Source of the DNA: Microbacterium sp. CFH 31415
GTDB lineage: Bacteria; Actinomycetota; Actinomycetes; Actinomycetales; Microbacteriaceae
Reading direction: 5' to 3'
Assembly (NCBI RefSeq): GCF_022538185.1
Contig: NZ_JAKYXC010000007.1
Coordinates: 44,188-108,187 of the forward strand
DNA: 64,000 nt
The notes beneath the pieces are model-generated. The model saw only the letters and a program-made list of their open reading frames with translations, was not told where the DNA came from and made no database searches. Positions 1-8,993 of this stretch are shown piece after piece. The position numbers were made by a program, and so were the translations under genes. Within the stretch, counting starts at the first letter, position 1; each line of letters opens with the position of its first letter.

Positions 1-707
1 GTCGAGGATTCGGCTACTGGCGTCGCCGGCCGGGCCTGATGGCGCTCGGCCTCGTGCCCGCCGCCATCGTCGCGCTGGTGCTGCTCGGGGGGCTCATCGC
101 CCTCGGCGTCTACCTTCCGGCGATCGCCGAGGCGGTCACGCCCTTCGCCGACGGCTGGCCGGGGCTGTGGGCGACCGTGATGCGCGTCGCCGTCGGCACC
201 GCGGTGTTCGGTGCAGCGCTGGTGATCGTCGCCGTCTCGTTCACGGCGCTGACCCTGCTCGTCGGCGAGCCCTTCTACGAGCGGATCTGGATCGCCGTCG
301 AGCGGGAGCTGGGCGGCTCACCGGCGGACTCCGCCTACGGCTTCTGGCGCGGCGCGCTCGACGGGCTGATCCTGGTCGCCCGCGGTGTCGGTGTCGCGAT
401 CGTCGCCGGCCTGCTGGGACTGATTCCGGTGGTCGGCGGCATCCTCGGCACGGTGTTCGGCATCCTGGCGACAGGATGGCTGGTCGCCGACGAGCTCGTC
501 TCGCGCGCACTCACCGCGCGTGGGATGCTTCCCTCCCAACGCCACTCGCTCAGTCGCGCGCACCGTGCGCGCGTGCTCGGCTTCGGCGTCGCGACGCAGC
601 TGTGCTTCATGGTCCCGCTCGGCGCCGTCGCCACGATGCCCGCCGCCGTCGCCGGCTCGACGGTCCTTGCCCGATCACTGCTCGCCGCTCCCGACCGCAC
701 GACGTAG
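1..707 (+). CDS. EI24 / CysZ-like membrane protein, 5' partial
   Basis: The reading frame is open from base 3, and the residues before the first in-window Met (GFGYWRRRPGL) are typical of the N-terminus of EI24-domain proteins, so the true start lies before the window. The product has several hydrophobic segments (about residues 5-30, 45-75, 110-145 and 180-205 counted from the Met at 39) and is probably a four-helix inner-membrane protein. The family includes the CysZ sulfate permease, but no sulfur genes lie nearby, so the substrate is unknown. It ends about 100 bp before a glycosyltransferase on the same strand. Confidence 0.8.
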   Translation, partial: RGFGYWRRRPGLMALGLVPAAIVALVLLGGLIALGVYLPAIAEAVTPFADGWPGLWATVMRVAVGTAVFGAALVIVAVSFTALTLLVGEPFYERIWIAVERELGGSPADSAYGFWRGALDGLILVARGVGVAIVAGLLGLIPVVGGILGTVFGILATGWLVADELVSRALTARGMLPSQRHSLSRAHRARVLGFGVATQLCFMVPLGAVATMPAAVAGSTVLARSLLAAPDRTT

Positions 708-807
708 CGCTCCGGCGGGGCCGTGGAACCGGCACTCCGCGGCGGGTGGCGAGGCGGTCGTGCGGGTGCGACACTCGGACCAACACGCCCCCGAAGGGAG
801 TGGTCCC

Positions 808-2034
808 GTGACCGTCGTGCTCTTCTGCCCGGTGACGTTCAACCTGGCCGAGACGACCCGCATGATCCAGGTCGCCCGCGCACTCGACCGTCGCTTCGAG
901 CCCGTCTTCATGGGATACGAGCACGACTACGTCGACCTCATCACCGCGGCGGGCTTCGACTACCGCGCGTGCGAACCGGCGTGGAGCACGGCGGAGAAAG
1001 ACCAGGCGATCGCATTCGACCAGGGACGCAGCATGAAGAGCCCCTTCACCGAGGGCCTCGTGCGCACGCGCGTCGACGTGGAGCGCGAGCTCATCCGGCG
1101 CCTGAACGCGAGCGCCGTGGTCACGGGGTCGAACCTGACGTCGTTCATCTCGGCGCGCGCCGAGTCCGTCCCGCTGTTCTTCCCCGTGCCCTTCGCTCTC
1201 ACGGGGCCGCAGGTGGCGCAGGCACCGCACCAGCAGCTCGTGCGCGGACGCGGGCGGTTCGCGCGCTCGGCGGACCGAGTGGCGACATGGGCGTTCCGGT
1301 GGGTGTACAACTCCCTTCCCCTCGCCCCGCGGGCATTCACCGTGGTCGCGAAGGCGAACGGCGTGCCCCCGCTGCGCACGGTCGCCTCGCTGATCACCGC
1401 CGACCACAACCTGCTGACCGAGATGCCGTGGGAGCTCAACGGGTTCGAGCTTCCCCCTAACTACCAGCGCATCGGGCCGATCTTCGCGCACATCGACGCG
1501 CCCATCCCGTCGCTCGCCACCGAGCTCGCGGCCGCGCCCGAGCCGCTCGTCTACCTCGGCCTCGGCTCCTCCGGAAACCGCGACCTCGCGCTCGCCGCAG
1601 CGCGTGCCCTCGGCCCGCTGCCGATCAACGTCATCGCCCCTATCAGCCACTACCTCGGCGCGGACGACCCCGTGCCCGCGAATGTGCACGTGACGGACCT
1701 GCTGCCGGTTCACCTGATGGGCGGGATGCTGGACGCCGCCGTCCTGCACGGCGGTCAGGGCACGGTGCAGACCGCGTGCGCCACCGGTGTGCCGTTCGTG
1801 GGCATGGGCCTTCAGCCGGAGCAGACCTGGCACGTGCGGCTCTGCGAGGAGCGGGGCAACGCCATCGCCGTTCCTCCCGCGCACGTGTCGCGGCCGGCTT
1901 TCGTGCAGGCGGTCGAACGCGTGCTGTCCGACCCCGCGATCCGCCGGGCCGCCGACGAGGTGAAGGTCGCGTACGAAAAGGAGGACGGCGCAGCCGCCGC
2001 GGCCCGCATCATCGCGGCGAACGTCGCGGTCTGA
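808..2034 (+). CDS. GT1-family (UGT/MGT-like) glycosyltransferase
   Basis: A 408-residue GT-B fold glycosyltransferase. The C-terminal half carries the family signature HGGQGTVQTA followed by GVPFVGMGLQPEQ, the nucleotide-sugar binding region of macrolide/UDP-glycosyltransferases. The N-terminus starts with a strand and loop (TVVLFCPVTFNLAETTRM) expected of the acceptor domain. I chose GTG 808 because GAAGGGAG lies 7 nt upstream and similarity to the family begins there; an upstream extension in the same frame overlaps the previous gene and looks non-coding. Acceptor and sugar are not predictable. The gene stands alone, convergent with tetR. Confidence 0.85.
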   Translation: MTVVLFCPVTFNLAETTRMIQVARALDRRFEPVFMGYEHDYVDLITAAGFDYRACEPAWSTAEKDQAIAFDQGRSMKSPFTEGLVRTRVDVERELIRRLNASAVVTGSNLTSFISARAESVPLFFPVPFALTGPQVAQAPHQQLVRGRGRFARSADRVATWAFRWVYNSLPLAPRAFTVVAKANGVPPLRTVASLITADHNLLTEMPWELNGFELPPNYQRIGPIFAHIDAPIPSLATELAAAPEPLVYLGLGSSGNRDLALAAARALGPLPINVIAPISHYLGADDPVPANVHVTDLLPVHLMGGMLDAAVLHGGQGTVQTACATGVPFVGMGLQPEQTWHVRLCEERGNAIAVPPAHVSRPAFVQAVERVLSDPAIRRAADEVKVAYEKEDGAAAAARIIAANVAV

Positions 2035-2069
2035 CGCACCCGCAGCGCCGGCCCGCCGCCGAGCCGGTC

Positions 2070-2645
2070 TCAGCCGGGCAGGCCTTCCGTCAGCAGCCGG
2101 AAGACATCGTCGGCGACGACACGATGGTCCATCCCGTGCGAGACGAGCTGGACGCCGGCGCCCAGCACTCCCTGGACAAGCATCGCGGTGGAGTCCGGCC
2201 TCTCGATCCCCAGATCGGTCAGCACCGTCACGAGAGGCCGCAGAAGCACGGCGTGGAGCGTCATCAGGTCTTCGTAGCGACTCGGGCTGAGGTCCGCTTC
2301 ACGGAGAGCGCCCGCGATCGCGTGCTTGCCGTCCGCGGTCATCGTCATCGTCGCGTCGACGAATGCCCGCAGCTGTGCCACGCCCGGCTCGACGTTCGAC
2401 AGGGCCACCTCGATCTCGGCATCCCACTGCTCGATCGCCGCGATCGCGATCGCGACCAGCAGGTCGTCCTTCGTGGCGAAGTAGTCGTAGAAGCTCGACC
2501 GCGCGAGGCCGGCACGCTCACTGACCGTCCGCGGTGACACGCCGGCGAGTCCTGACTCGAGCAGCACGGCTTCGCCCGCGCGGAGGAGGCCCGCGCGCTG
2601 AGCAGCGCGGTGCTCGGCGACCGTCGGAGCGGAGATCTTCGGCAT
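2070..2645 (-). CDS. TetR/AcrR family transcriptional regulator
   Basis: A 191-residue one-domain repressor type. The N-terminal helix-turn-helix spans about residues 15-60 (ending SFYDYFATKDDLLVAI, the classic TetR recognition helix and following helix). The rest is an all-helical ligand-binding and dimerisation domain. It is divergent from the universal stress protein gene at 2748, with about 100 bp between the two starts, so it may control itself and perhaps that neighbour. The ligand is unknown. The start at MPKISAP is chosen because an N-terminal extension in frame would run through the divergent genes. Confidence 0.9.
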   Translation of the reverse strand: MPKISAPTVAEHRAAQRAGLLRAGEAVLLESGLAGVSPRTVSERAGLARSSFYDYFATKDDLLVAIAIAAIEQWDAEIEVALSNVEPGVAQLRAFVDATMTMTADGKHAIAGALREADLSPSRYEDLMTLHAVLLRPLVTVLTDLGIERPDSTAMLVQGVLGAGVQLVSHGMDHRVVADDVFRLLTEGLPG

Positions 2646-2699
2646 CCGGCAATTATCGTCGGGAACGCGAGACTGCCGCATCTCCACGGACGTGCCCGT

Positions 2700-2713
2700 G
2701 TGACTTTCGTCCC
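2700..2713. promoter_or_regulatory. DevR/OsdR-like box upstream of universal stress protein
   Basis: The 14-mer GTGACTTTCGTCCC differs at one base from the mycobacterial DosR-type core GGGACTTTNGTCCC. It ends 34 bp before the stress-protein start at 2748. A DevR-like regulator is encoded at 6641-7285. Assignment rests on motif resemblance and context. Confidence 0.5.
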
Positions 2714-2747
2714 CTCGAGACGGCCTGATCCCCGCAACGCTGGCTCC

Positions 2748-3197
2748 ATGGATGACACCCTTGACGTGGACCGCATCGTCGTAGGCGTCGACGGTTCGGA
2801 CTCCTCCGTCGACGCGCTGCGATATGCCGCGCGGCTGGCGGAGGCTTTCGATGCCCCTGTCGAAGCGCTCATCACCTGGACGTTCCCCCTCGCCGGCGGA
2901 ATGCCGCCCATGGAGGGTTGGTACCCCGAGCAGATCGCGGCCGATGATCTCGATGAGGCGATCAGACGCGCCTTCGGCCAGTCGCCGCCCGACGGGCTCA
3001 CCCGCCGGGTGCTGGGCGGACCGGCCGCGCGGACGCTGATCGAAGTGAGCAAGAGCTGCGGGATGCTTGTTCTCGGCAGCCGCGGAAGGGGCGGTTTCCT
3101 CGGTCTTCTCCTCGGGTCGGTGAGCGCCGCCTGCGCGGAACACGCCCACTGCCCCGTGGTGATCGTGCACCCGCGGACCGTCGCAGAGGAGTCGTGA
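2748..3197 (+). CDS. Universal stress protein (single UspA domain)
   Basis: A 149-residue protein with one UspA domain. The first strand carries VGVDGSDSS, and the C-terminal ATP-binding signature G-x2-G-x9-G(S) is visible in GSRGRGGFLGLLLGSVS, followed by CPVVIVHP. It should therefore bind ATP. ATG 2748 gives the standard family N-terminus; no strong ribosome site is present. The flavodoxin gene begins 9 nt downstream, so the two are probably co-transcribed. The DevR-like box just upstream suggests induction by low oxygen or redox stress. Confidence 0.9.
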   Translation: MDDTLDVDRIVVGVDGSDSSVDALRYAARLAEAFDAPVEALITWTFPLAGGMPPMEGWYPEQIAADDLDEAIRRAFGQSPPDGLTRRVLGGPAARTLIEVSKSCGMLVLGSRGRGGFLGLLLGSVSAACAEHAHCPVVIVHPRTVAEES

Positions 3198-3206
3198 AGG
3201 GGCGTC

Positions 3207-3713
3207 ATGATGCGCGCAATGGTGGTTTTCGAGTCGATGTTCGGCAACACGCATCGGATCGCGGATGCGATCGCAGACGGAATGGGAGACGGCGCAGAGG
3301 TGGTCGTGACGAATGTCGTCGATGCACCCACCGAGCTCCCCGACGACATCGAGCTGCTGGTCGTAGGAGGCCCCACGCATGCCTTCTCGATGTCGAGACA
3401 CCGCACCCGAGAGGATGCGGTGCGCCAGGGCGGCGATCCGAAGGACGTGCCCAGAGGGATCCGCGAGTGGCTGCGCGCCCTGCCGACCCAGCCGGCGCAC
3501 CGGGAGTTCGCGGCCTTCGACACGCGCGTGGACATGCCACTGCTCCCCGGCGCCGCATCGCGCAGCGCCACCCGTGCGGCGCGTGGCCTCGGCTTCCGCG
3601 TTCTCGAGCCCGCCAGCTTCCTCGTCGAGGGATATGAGGGGCCGCTGGTCGACGGCGAGCTCGCGCGGGCTCGCGACTGGGGGCACTCGCTCACCGAGCG
3701 TCTCGCCGGATGA
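3207..3713 (+). CDS. Flavodoxin-domain protein
   Basis: A 168-residue protein with an N-terminal flavodoxin fold. The FMN phosphate loop is ESMFGNTHRIA (residues about 9-19), matching the (S/T)-x-x-GNT-x-x-A pattern, and VVGGPTHAFSMSR is the second flavin-contacting loop. It resembles stand-alone flavodoxins found beside universal stress proteins and DevR regulons in actinobacteria, where a redox role is assumed. AAGGGG lies about 5 nt before the ATG pair. It is probably in an operon with the stress protein upstream and converges on the beta-CASP hydrolase. Confidence 0.85.
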   Translation: MMRAMVVFESMFGNTHRIADAIADGMGDGAEVVVTNVVDAPTELPDDIELLVVGGPTHAFSMSRHRTREDAVRQGGDPKDVPRGIREWLRALPTQPAHREFAAFDTRVDMPLLPGAASRSATRAARGLGFRVLEPASFLVEGYEGPLVDGELARARDWGHSLTERLAG

Positions 3714-3743
3714 CGCCACGACGCGGCGCGGGCGTCGCGCTCG

Positions 3744-5135
3744 CTACGCGATCCGGACGGTCTCCAGGTGCTCCGGCACGCGCGCCGGCCACCCCAGCTC
3801 GTGGGTGATGCGGGCTCGAAGAGTGTCGGCGGCAGCCGGTTCCCCGTGCGTCACGTAGACGGCGGAGGGCGTGGCCGACGACGACCTCATCCACTCGATG
3901 AGATCGTCGGCATCGGCGTGCGCCGACATGGAGTCCGCGCTCACGACCTCGGCGCGAATGGGCACATCCCGTCCGAAGATGCGCAGCGTACGCGCGCCGG
4001 CGAGGAGCGCAGCGCCGCGCGTGCCGCCCGCCTGGTAGCCGGTGAGCACGATCGCATTGCGCCGATCCGGACCGTACGCAGCGAGGTGATGGAGCACCCG
4101 TCCGCCCGCGAGCATCCCGCTGGCGGAGATGATCACCATCGGGCCGCCGCGCAGATTGAGGAGCTTCGAGTCGTCGACGGTCGTCACCATGCTCGGCATC
4201 CGGTACATCCGCTGGAGTTCGTCGGTGTCCAGTCGATGCTCGTCGGGGTGACGACGGTAGACCTCCAGGGCGCTGACCGCCATCGGACTGTTGACGAAGA
4301 TGGGGACGTCGGGAATCTCACCGCGGTCCCGCAGCCGCGAAAGGTGCAGCAGCACCGTCTCAGTCCGCCCGACCGCGAACGCAGGGATCAGCACGACACC
4401 GCCGCGCCCGGCGATCCTGCGCACGACGTCACCGAGCACGACCTCGGGGCTGTCGGGTGCATGCTCGCGGTCCCCGTAGGTGGATTCGGTGACGAGGACG
4501 TCGGCGGGCGCGAGTGCGGCGGGGGGCCGCATCAACGGATCGTCCGGACGGCCGAGATCGCCGGTGAAGTGGAGCGTGCGCCCGGCGACGCGCAGTCGCA
4601 CCTGCGCGGCGCCGAGGATGTGACCGGCCGGCACGAGCTCCAGCTCGACGCCGTCCGTGATCGCCTCCACCTCGCCCGTGGGCAGCGGGCGGAACCGCTC
4701 GAGCGCGGCCTGGGCGTCGCGCAGGCGGTAGAGAGGCTCGGGATGCGGATGCTTCGACCATTTGCCCTTCGCCGCGTAGCGGGCCTCCTCCTCCAGCAGG
4801 TGCGCGCTGTCGGGGAGCATGATCCGGCTGAGCTCGGCGGTGCCCTCCGTCGAGTGGACCATTCCGCGGAACCCGTCGCGGACGAGCGCCGGCAGATAGC
4901 CGGAGTGGTCGAGATGCGCGTGTGAGACCACGACGGCGTCGATCGAGGACGGCGGGATCGGAAACGGCGCGCGGTTGCGCAGCCGGAGCACCTTGTATCC
5001 CTGGAAGAGACCGCAGTCCACGAGGACGCGTCGATCGCCGACGGTCACCAGATACCGAGAGCCGGTGACGGTGTCGGCCGCGCCGAGGAAGCGCAACGTC
5101 GCCGATCCGTGCGCGGCGGGGTTCGGGGTCATCAT
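3744..5135 (-). CDS. MBL-fold beta-CASP metallo-hydrolase with RNA-specificity domain
   Basis: A 463-residue protein of the metallo-beta-lactamase/beta-CASP family (YSH1/CPSF-like, stand-alone RNA exonuclease type). The metal motif is HAHLDHSG, with DCGLFQG before it. The central beta-CASP region (FAVGRTETVLLHL) and the C-terminal RNA-specificity domain (YQAGGTRGAALL, then ADADDLIEW and YVTHGEP) are all present. Predicted role: zinc-dependent RNA processing or decay. The start is the first of two tandem ATGs after GCAGGAGACG. The gene is divergent from a universal stress protein, with two DevR-like boxes between them. Confidence 0.88.
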   Translation of the reverse strand: MMTPNPAAHGSATLRFLGAADTVTGSRYLVTVGDRRVLVDCGLFQGYKVLRLRNRAPFPIPPSSIDAVVVSHAHLDHSGYLPALVRDGFRGMVHSTEGTAELSRIMLPDSAHLLEEEARYAAKGKWSKHPHPEPLYRLRDAQAALERFRPLPTGEVEAITDGVELELVPAGHILGAAQVRLRVAGRTLHFTGDLGRPDDPLMRPPAALAPADVLVTESTYGDREHAPDSPEVVLGDVVRRIAGRGGVVLIPAFAVGRTETVLLHLSRLRDRGEIPDVPIFVNSPMAVSALEVYRRHPDEHRLDTDELQRMYRMPSMVTTVDDSKLLNLRGGPMVIISASGMLAGGRVLHHLAAYGPDRRNAIVLTGYQAGGTRGAALLAGARTLRIFGRDVPIRAEVVSADSMSAHADADDLIEWMRSSSATPSAVYVTHGEPAAADTLRARITHELGWPARVPEHLETVRIA

Positions 5136-5187
5136 CGTCTCCTGCTCGTCGTCCGACCCAGTCGAGCGCTTCTCGCGGCGCCGCGCC

Positions 5188-5201
5188 GGGCCGAAGGTCC
5201 C
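5188..5201. promoter_or_regulatory. DevR/OsdR-like box (distal)
   Basis: GGGCCGAAGGTCCC, whose reverse complement is GGGACCTTCGGCCC. It lies 53 bp upstream of the beta-CASP gene (minus strand) and about 100 bp upstream of the stress protein at 5304. It pairs with an inverted near-copy at 5220-5233. Confidence 0.5.
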
Positions 5202-5219
5202 GCCGACGCTCGTCTCAGG

Positions 5220-5233
5220 GGGACCTTCGGCCT
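5220..5233. promoter_or_regulatory. DevR/OsdR-like box (proximal)
   Basis: GGGACCTTCGGCCT matches the reverse complement of the 5188-5201 box at 13 of 14 positions. Centre-to-centre spacing is 32 bp, about three helical turns, as in tandem DevR sites. It is about 70 bp upstream of the stress-protein start. Confidence 0.5.
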
Positions 5234-5303
5234 GAGCAGGCCCGCCGATGCGGCATACCGTCAGCGAGACGGCCGGCGATCCGGCCGGTGTGAAGGAGTC
5301 GCC

Positions 5304-6149
5304 ATGGAGCGCATTGTCCTCGGCTTCGACGGGAGCCCCGCCGCTGCGTCCGCCCTTTCGTGGGTGGCGACGCGCGCGGCGCGAGGCGCCACGACGGTCG
5401 ACCTGGTCGAGATCGTCTCGGGGTTCGGTGGCGTCGGTGCCGACGCAGCCGATACGTTCGACGACGCGGAAGCGCTCCTCCGAGACCGCGCGCCCGGTGC
5501 TGTCGTGCGGCGCCATCGCGCCGTGGCCGGACCGCCACCGCACGGCGACGATGCCGGCGTCGACACCGAGCTCTACGTTGCGGGCATCGATCCCGGGCAT
5601 CCGATCCGCACCGCCGTGGCCGCCACATCCTCGTTGCGCGTCAGGACGATCGCGCAGGTGCCGGTGGTCCTGGTGCCCGCGGGATGGATCGACGTCGGCG
5701 ACCCGATCACCGTCGGGATCGCCGACGACGACTCGTCCGCCGCCGCTCTGGCATTCGCCGCGCGCGAGGCCGCAGCCTCGTCGGTCTCCCTTCGCCTCGT
5801 GCACTCCTGGCTCATGCCGACGCCCTCGTTCGAGGGGACGGCCGTCCTCGTCGCTGCCCAGGCCGACGTGATGGCGCAGCACGGCGAGGTCCTCGACACC
5901 GCCGCAACGTGGGTCGCCGCGCAGCATCCGACGGTCCGCATCGAACGCGAGCTGGTCCGCGACAGCCGAGCAGCCGCTCTTCTCCGGTTCGCGCCGCGCA
6001 GCTCGATGGTCGTCATCGGCGGCCGGCGGAGCGGTCCCGTCGCGCCCGGTCTGCGGGATTCCGTCGCCGCCGGCGTGCTCTGGGACGCCGAGTGTCCCGT
6101 CGTCATCGTGCCGCACGGCGCGGCGCTCGCTCAACCGAAGGAGGTCTGA
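5304..6149 (+). CDS. Universal stress protein, tandem degenerate UspA domains
   Basis: A 281-residue protein with two UspA-like halves (about 1-135 and 140-280). The first begins LGFDGSPAAASALSWV and the second ends VVIGGRRSGPVAP then CPVVIVPHG. The usual ATP-loop pattern G-x2-G-x9-GS is absent from the first half and changed in the second, so nucleotide binding is doubtful. ATG 5304 follows GAAGGAG at a good distance. The next gene starts 2 nt after the stop, which indicates an operon. Two DevR-like boxes lie upstream. Confidence 0.85.
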   Translation: MERIVLGFDGSPAAASALSWVATRAARGATTVDLVEIVSGFGGVGADAADTFDDAEALLRDRAPGAVVRRHRAVAGPPPHGDDAGVDTELYVAGIDPGHPIRTAVAATSSLRVRTIAQVPVVLVPAGWIDVGDPITVGIADDDSSAAALAFAAREAAASSVSLRLVHSWLMPTPSFEGTAVLVAAQADVMAQHGEVLDTAATWVAAQHPTVRIERELVRDSRAAALLRFAPRSSMVVIGGRRSGPVAPGLRDSVAAGVLWDAECPVVIVPHGAALAQPKEV

Positions 6150-6151
6150 TC

Positions 6152-6625
6152 ATGAGTCGTCCGACCCGAGTGGGTCTGCTGATCACACAGGCGTTCGTCG
6201 CCCTCACGGGACTGGCCGGCGGAATCGCGCTCATCGCAGGGAGTGTGGATCCCGCGTGGGCATCCGTGCTGACCCCGCCGATGAGCTACCTGGACGGATC
6301 ACCCTTCAGGTCGTACCTGATCCCGGGCCTGCTGCTCATCGTCGTCGTCGCAGGAGTCCACGCCGCGGGCTTCTTCGCGACGATCGCCGACTCACCCTGG
6401 CAGCTGCTCGCAGCAGCGGCAGGAGGCTTCGTCTGCATCATCTGGATCTTCGTTCAGATGGTCTACATCCCGTTCAGCCTTCTGCAGGCGGTCTACGTCG
6501 CGGTGGGATGCCTCGAACTCGGCCTCACGCTGCTGGCTCTGGGGATCCTGCATCCCCTCCTCCATCACCACCGGTCCACGTTCGTGCCCGCCCGCCCCGC
6601 GCATCCGGGGACGCGCCAGGGGTGA
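6152..6625 (+). CDS. Small four-helix membrane protein, unknown function
   Basis: A 157-residue protein with four hydrophobic segments (about residues 8-30, 52-75, 83-105 and 110-133) and a His-rich tail (LHHHRS). I recognise no named family. AAGGAGG sits inside the end of the upstream stress-protein gene, 2 nt from which this ATG starts, so translation is probably coupled. Its place in the stress island suggests a membrane role under the same regulation, but nothing in the sequence shows its activity. Confidence 0.75.
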   Translation: MSRPTRVGLLITQAFVALTGLAGGIALIAGSVDPAWASVLTPPMSYLDGSPFRSYLIPGLLLIVVVAGVHAAGFFATIADSPWQLLAAAAGGFVCIIWIFVQMVYIPFSLLQAVYVAVGCLELGLTLLALGILHPLLHHHRSTFVPARPAHPGTRQG

Positions 6626-6640
6626 GCGGGGTATCGACCG

Positions 6641-7285
6641 CTACCCCGGCCCGTCGGTCTGGTGCTCGACCTGGAAGACCGCGGCCTGAGTGCGGCGTTC
6701 GAGCCCGAGCTTGCTCAGCAGGGACGACACGTAGTTCTTCACCGTCTTCTCCGCGAGCCCGAGATGCTCGCCGATCTGGCGGTTGGTCAGTCCGTCGGCG
6801 ATCAGGCGGAGGATCTGGCGCTCGCGGAGTCCGAGGGAGCCGAGGCGCGGGTCGGTATCGTCCGCCCGCCGCCGGATCTGCTCGGTCGCACGGCGGACGA
6901 CGGCCTCATCCACGAGCCGTCGCCCGGCGGCGACGGACCGGATGACGTCCACGAGGCGCGGGCCGCCGACGTCCTTGAGGATGTAGCCGGCCGCTCCCGC
7001 CAGGACCGCGGCGCTCACCGCCGAATCGTCGTCGTACGCGGTGAGGATGAGACACGCCACGGAAGGCAGCCGCGAGCGGATCTCGCGGCAGAGGTCGACA
7101 CCGCTGCCGTCCGGGAGCCGGACGTCGAGCACCGCCACGTCCGGCATCGTGGCGGCGATCCGTCCGAAGGCCTGCCGGACCGTCCCAGCTTCACCGACGA
7201 CCTGCAGGTCGTCCTGCGTTCCGATCAGGTCCGCGATCCCCCGGCGGACGATCTCGTGATCATCGACGAGGAACACCGTGATCAT
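6641..7285 (-). CDS. DevR/DosR-like response regulator (NarL/LuxR family)
   Basis: A 214-residue response regulator. The receiver domain has acidic residues in FLVDDHE, the phospho-acceptor Asp54 in VLDVRLPDG and the conserved Lys in GYILKD. The C-terminal LuxR helix-turn-helix (about 145-208) reads LGLRERQILRLIADGLTNRQIG then TVKNYVSSLLSKLG. This arrangement and sequence are close to DevR/DosR, the hypoxia and dormancy regulator of actinobacteria. The sensor kinase gene ends 4 nt upstream, so they form one operon. DevR-type palindromes occur before nearby stress genes. Confidence 0.92.
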   Translation of the reverse strand: MITVFLVDDHEIVRRGIADLIGTQDDLQVVGEAGTVRQAFGRIAATMPDVAVLDVRLPDGSGVDLCREIRSRLPSVACLILTAYDDDSAVSAAVLAGAAGYILKDVGGPRLVDVIRSVAAGRRLVDEAVVRRATEQIRRRADDTDPRLGSLGLRERQILRLIADGLTNRQIGEHLGLAEKTVKNYVSSLLSKLGLERRTQAAVFQVEHQTDGPG

Positions 7286-7289
7286 CGCC

Positions 7290-8993
7290 TCACCCCCCTC
7301 CGTCGCGCGGGACCGGTACGCTCCACCGTGCAGCGGTGGCCCCGGGCTTCGACTCCACGACGAAGGTGCCCCCGCGCGTGCTCGCCTTCTCATCGAGGTT
7401 GCGCAGGCCGCTGCGGTGGCCCGGTTCGCCCATTCCGATCCCGTCATCGGTCACCACGACCGTGAGGGAGTTCTCGCCGACGGACACTTCGACGCTCATC
7501 CGGTCGGCCTTCGCATGGCGGATCGCGTTGCTCAGGAGCTCACGGGTGACCCCGACGACCTCCTCGGCGAGGGGTCCGGTGATGGCGTGGTCGACGGGTC
7601 CGCTGAAGCGGATCGCCGGAGGATGCGTCAGCGTCCCGCACAGCTCGGCGACGACGTCGATGATCCGGTGACGCAGAGATCCCTCCCGCCGAGACAGCGC
7701 GAAGACGACGGTGCGGATCTGGGAGATGGCGTCGTCGAGGTGATCGATCGACTCGCGAAGCCGCTGGGCTTCGGATTCGCCGGGCACGCTGCTCGCCACG
7801 GCCTGAAGCGTGAGGCCGGTGCCGAAGAGCTGCTGGATGACGTGGTCGTGCAGATCGCGGGCGATCCGGCGGCGATCGTCGGCGAGAAGTGCCTGCTGGC
7901 TCTCTTCGCGCGCGTGCGCGAGCTCGAGCGCGATCGCCGCGCGGGAGGCGAGATCGGAGAAGCTCTCGGCCTCCGTCGCGGTGAAGCGGGCCCGGTCCGG
8001 GTTGCGCGCCGCGCACAGCAGCCCGAAGAGCCGTCCACGCGTCTGGAGCGGCGCAGCGATCACCGCGCCGGCGACACCGTCGGCCATGATGCGCGCGGGG
8101 TCGCGCGACTCCGTCTCGCGAGGGCGAGCCGCGACGCGGCCGGTGTCCAGCGCATCGCCCGCGCACGTGCCGGCGGCGGGGAACAGGCTGCCGCGAAGCT
8201 CGGCTTCGTCCGGCCCGCGCGCCGCGGCGACCCGCATCGCTCCCGCCGGTTCGTCGGGGAGCAGCACCGTGACCTTGTCGATGTCCGGGAGGTCCAGGAT
8301 CCGTCCGGCGATCAGGTCGAACGCCGTGCCGGTCGACGACGACAGGAGCGCCGCGGAGAGTTCGGCCGCGGTCGTCACGAAGCGCTCGCGCGTGCGCGCC
8401 TGCTCGAGGAGGCGCGCGTTCTCGACGGCGAACCCCGCGGTGGTGGCAAGTGCCTCGACGAGTCGCTCGTCCTCCTCCGAGAACGCGCCCTCGCGGCTGT
8501 TCGTGAGATAGAGGTTTCCGAACACTTCGCCCCGGACTCGAACGGGCACGCCCAGGAAGGAGTCCATCCGGGGATGGTGGGCGGGAAACCCCGAAGCACG
8601 CGGATCGTCCGACATGCGCGGAATCCGGATGGGCCGCGGGTCGTCGATCAGCGCGCCGAGCAACCCGTGGCCGGTCGGGAGGTGTCCGATCTTCGCGGCC
8701 TCCTGGTCGGTCAACCCGACGTAGATGAACTCCTCGAGCGCGTCCCGCTCGGGAGAGACCACCCCCAGCGCACCGAACTCCGCGTTGGCGAGGGTGGTGG
8801 CCGCCTGTGCGATGCGCCGGAGCACCGTGGATAGGTCGCTCTCCTCCACGACCACCAGGGTCGCGCTGATGAGGGCGCGAAGTCGCCCCTGCGTGGAGCG
8901 CACCCGCTCGGCTTGCTCCACCAGTGCGGAGAGCGCCTCATCGAGCTCGAGGCGGGGGCCGTCCGCGAAGGACAGCTGCTCCGGACCGGTCAT
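7290..8993 (-). CDS. DevS/DosT-like GAF-domain sensor histidine kinase
   Basis: A 567-residue cytoplasmic kinase with no membrane segment. Two GAF domains (about 60-200 and 205-360) precede a HisKA_3 dimerisation helix with the phospho-acceptor His382 in ARDLHDHVIQQLFG. The C-terminal ATPase domain shows ELLSNAIRHAKA (N box) and VTDDGIGMG (G box). In mycobacterial DevS and DosT the first GAF binds haem and senses O2, NO or CO. I cannot prove a haem ligand here by eye. ATG 8993 (MTGPEQL) is preferred over an upstream extension that crosses the divergent promoter region. Confidence 0.9.
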   Translation of the reverse strand: MTGPEQLSFADGPRLELDEALSALVEQAERVRSTQGRLRALISATLVVVEESDLSTVLRRIAQAATTLANAEFGALGVVSPERDALEEFIYVGLTDQEAAKIGHLPTGHGLLGALIDDPRPIRIPRMSDDPRASGFPAHHPRMDSFLGVPVRVRGEVFGNLYLTNSREGAFSEEDERLVEALATTAGFAVENARLLEQARTRERFVTTAAELSAALLSSSTGTAFDLIAGRILDLPDIDKVTVLLPDEPAGAMRVAAARGPDEAELRGSLFPAAGTCAGDALDTGRVAARPRETESRDPARIMADGVAGAVIAAPLQTRGRLFGLLCAARNPDRARFTATEAESFSDLASRAAIALELAHAREESQQALLADDRRRIARDLHDHVIQQLFGTGLTLQAVASSVPGESEAQRLRESIDHLDDAISQIRTVVFALSRREGSLRHRIIDVVAELCGTLTHPPAIRFSGPVDHAITGPLAEEVVGVTRELLSNAIRHAKADRMSVEVSVGENSLTVVVTDDGIGMGEPGHRSGLRNLDEKASTRGGTFVVESKPGATAARWSVPVPRDGGG

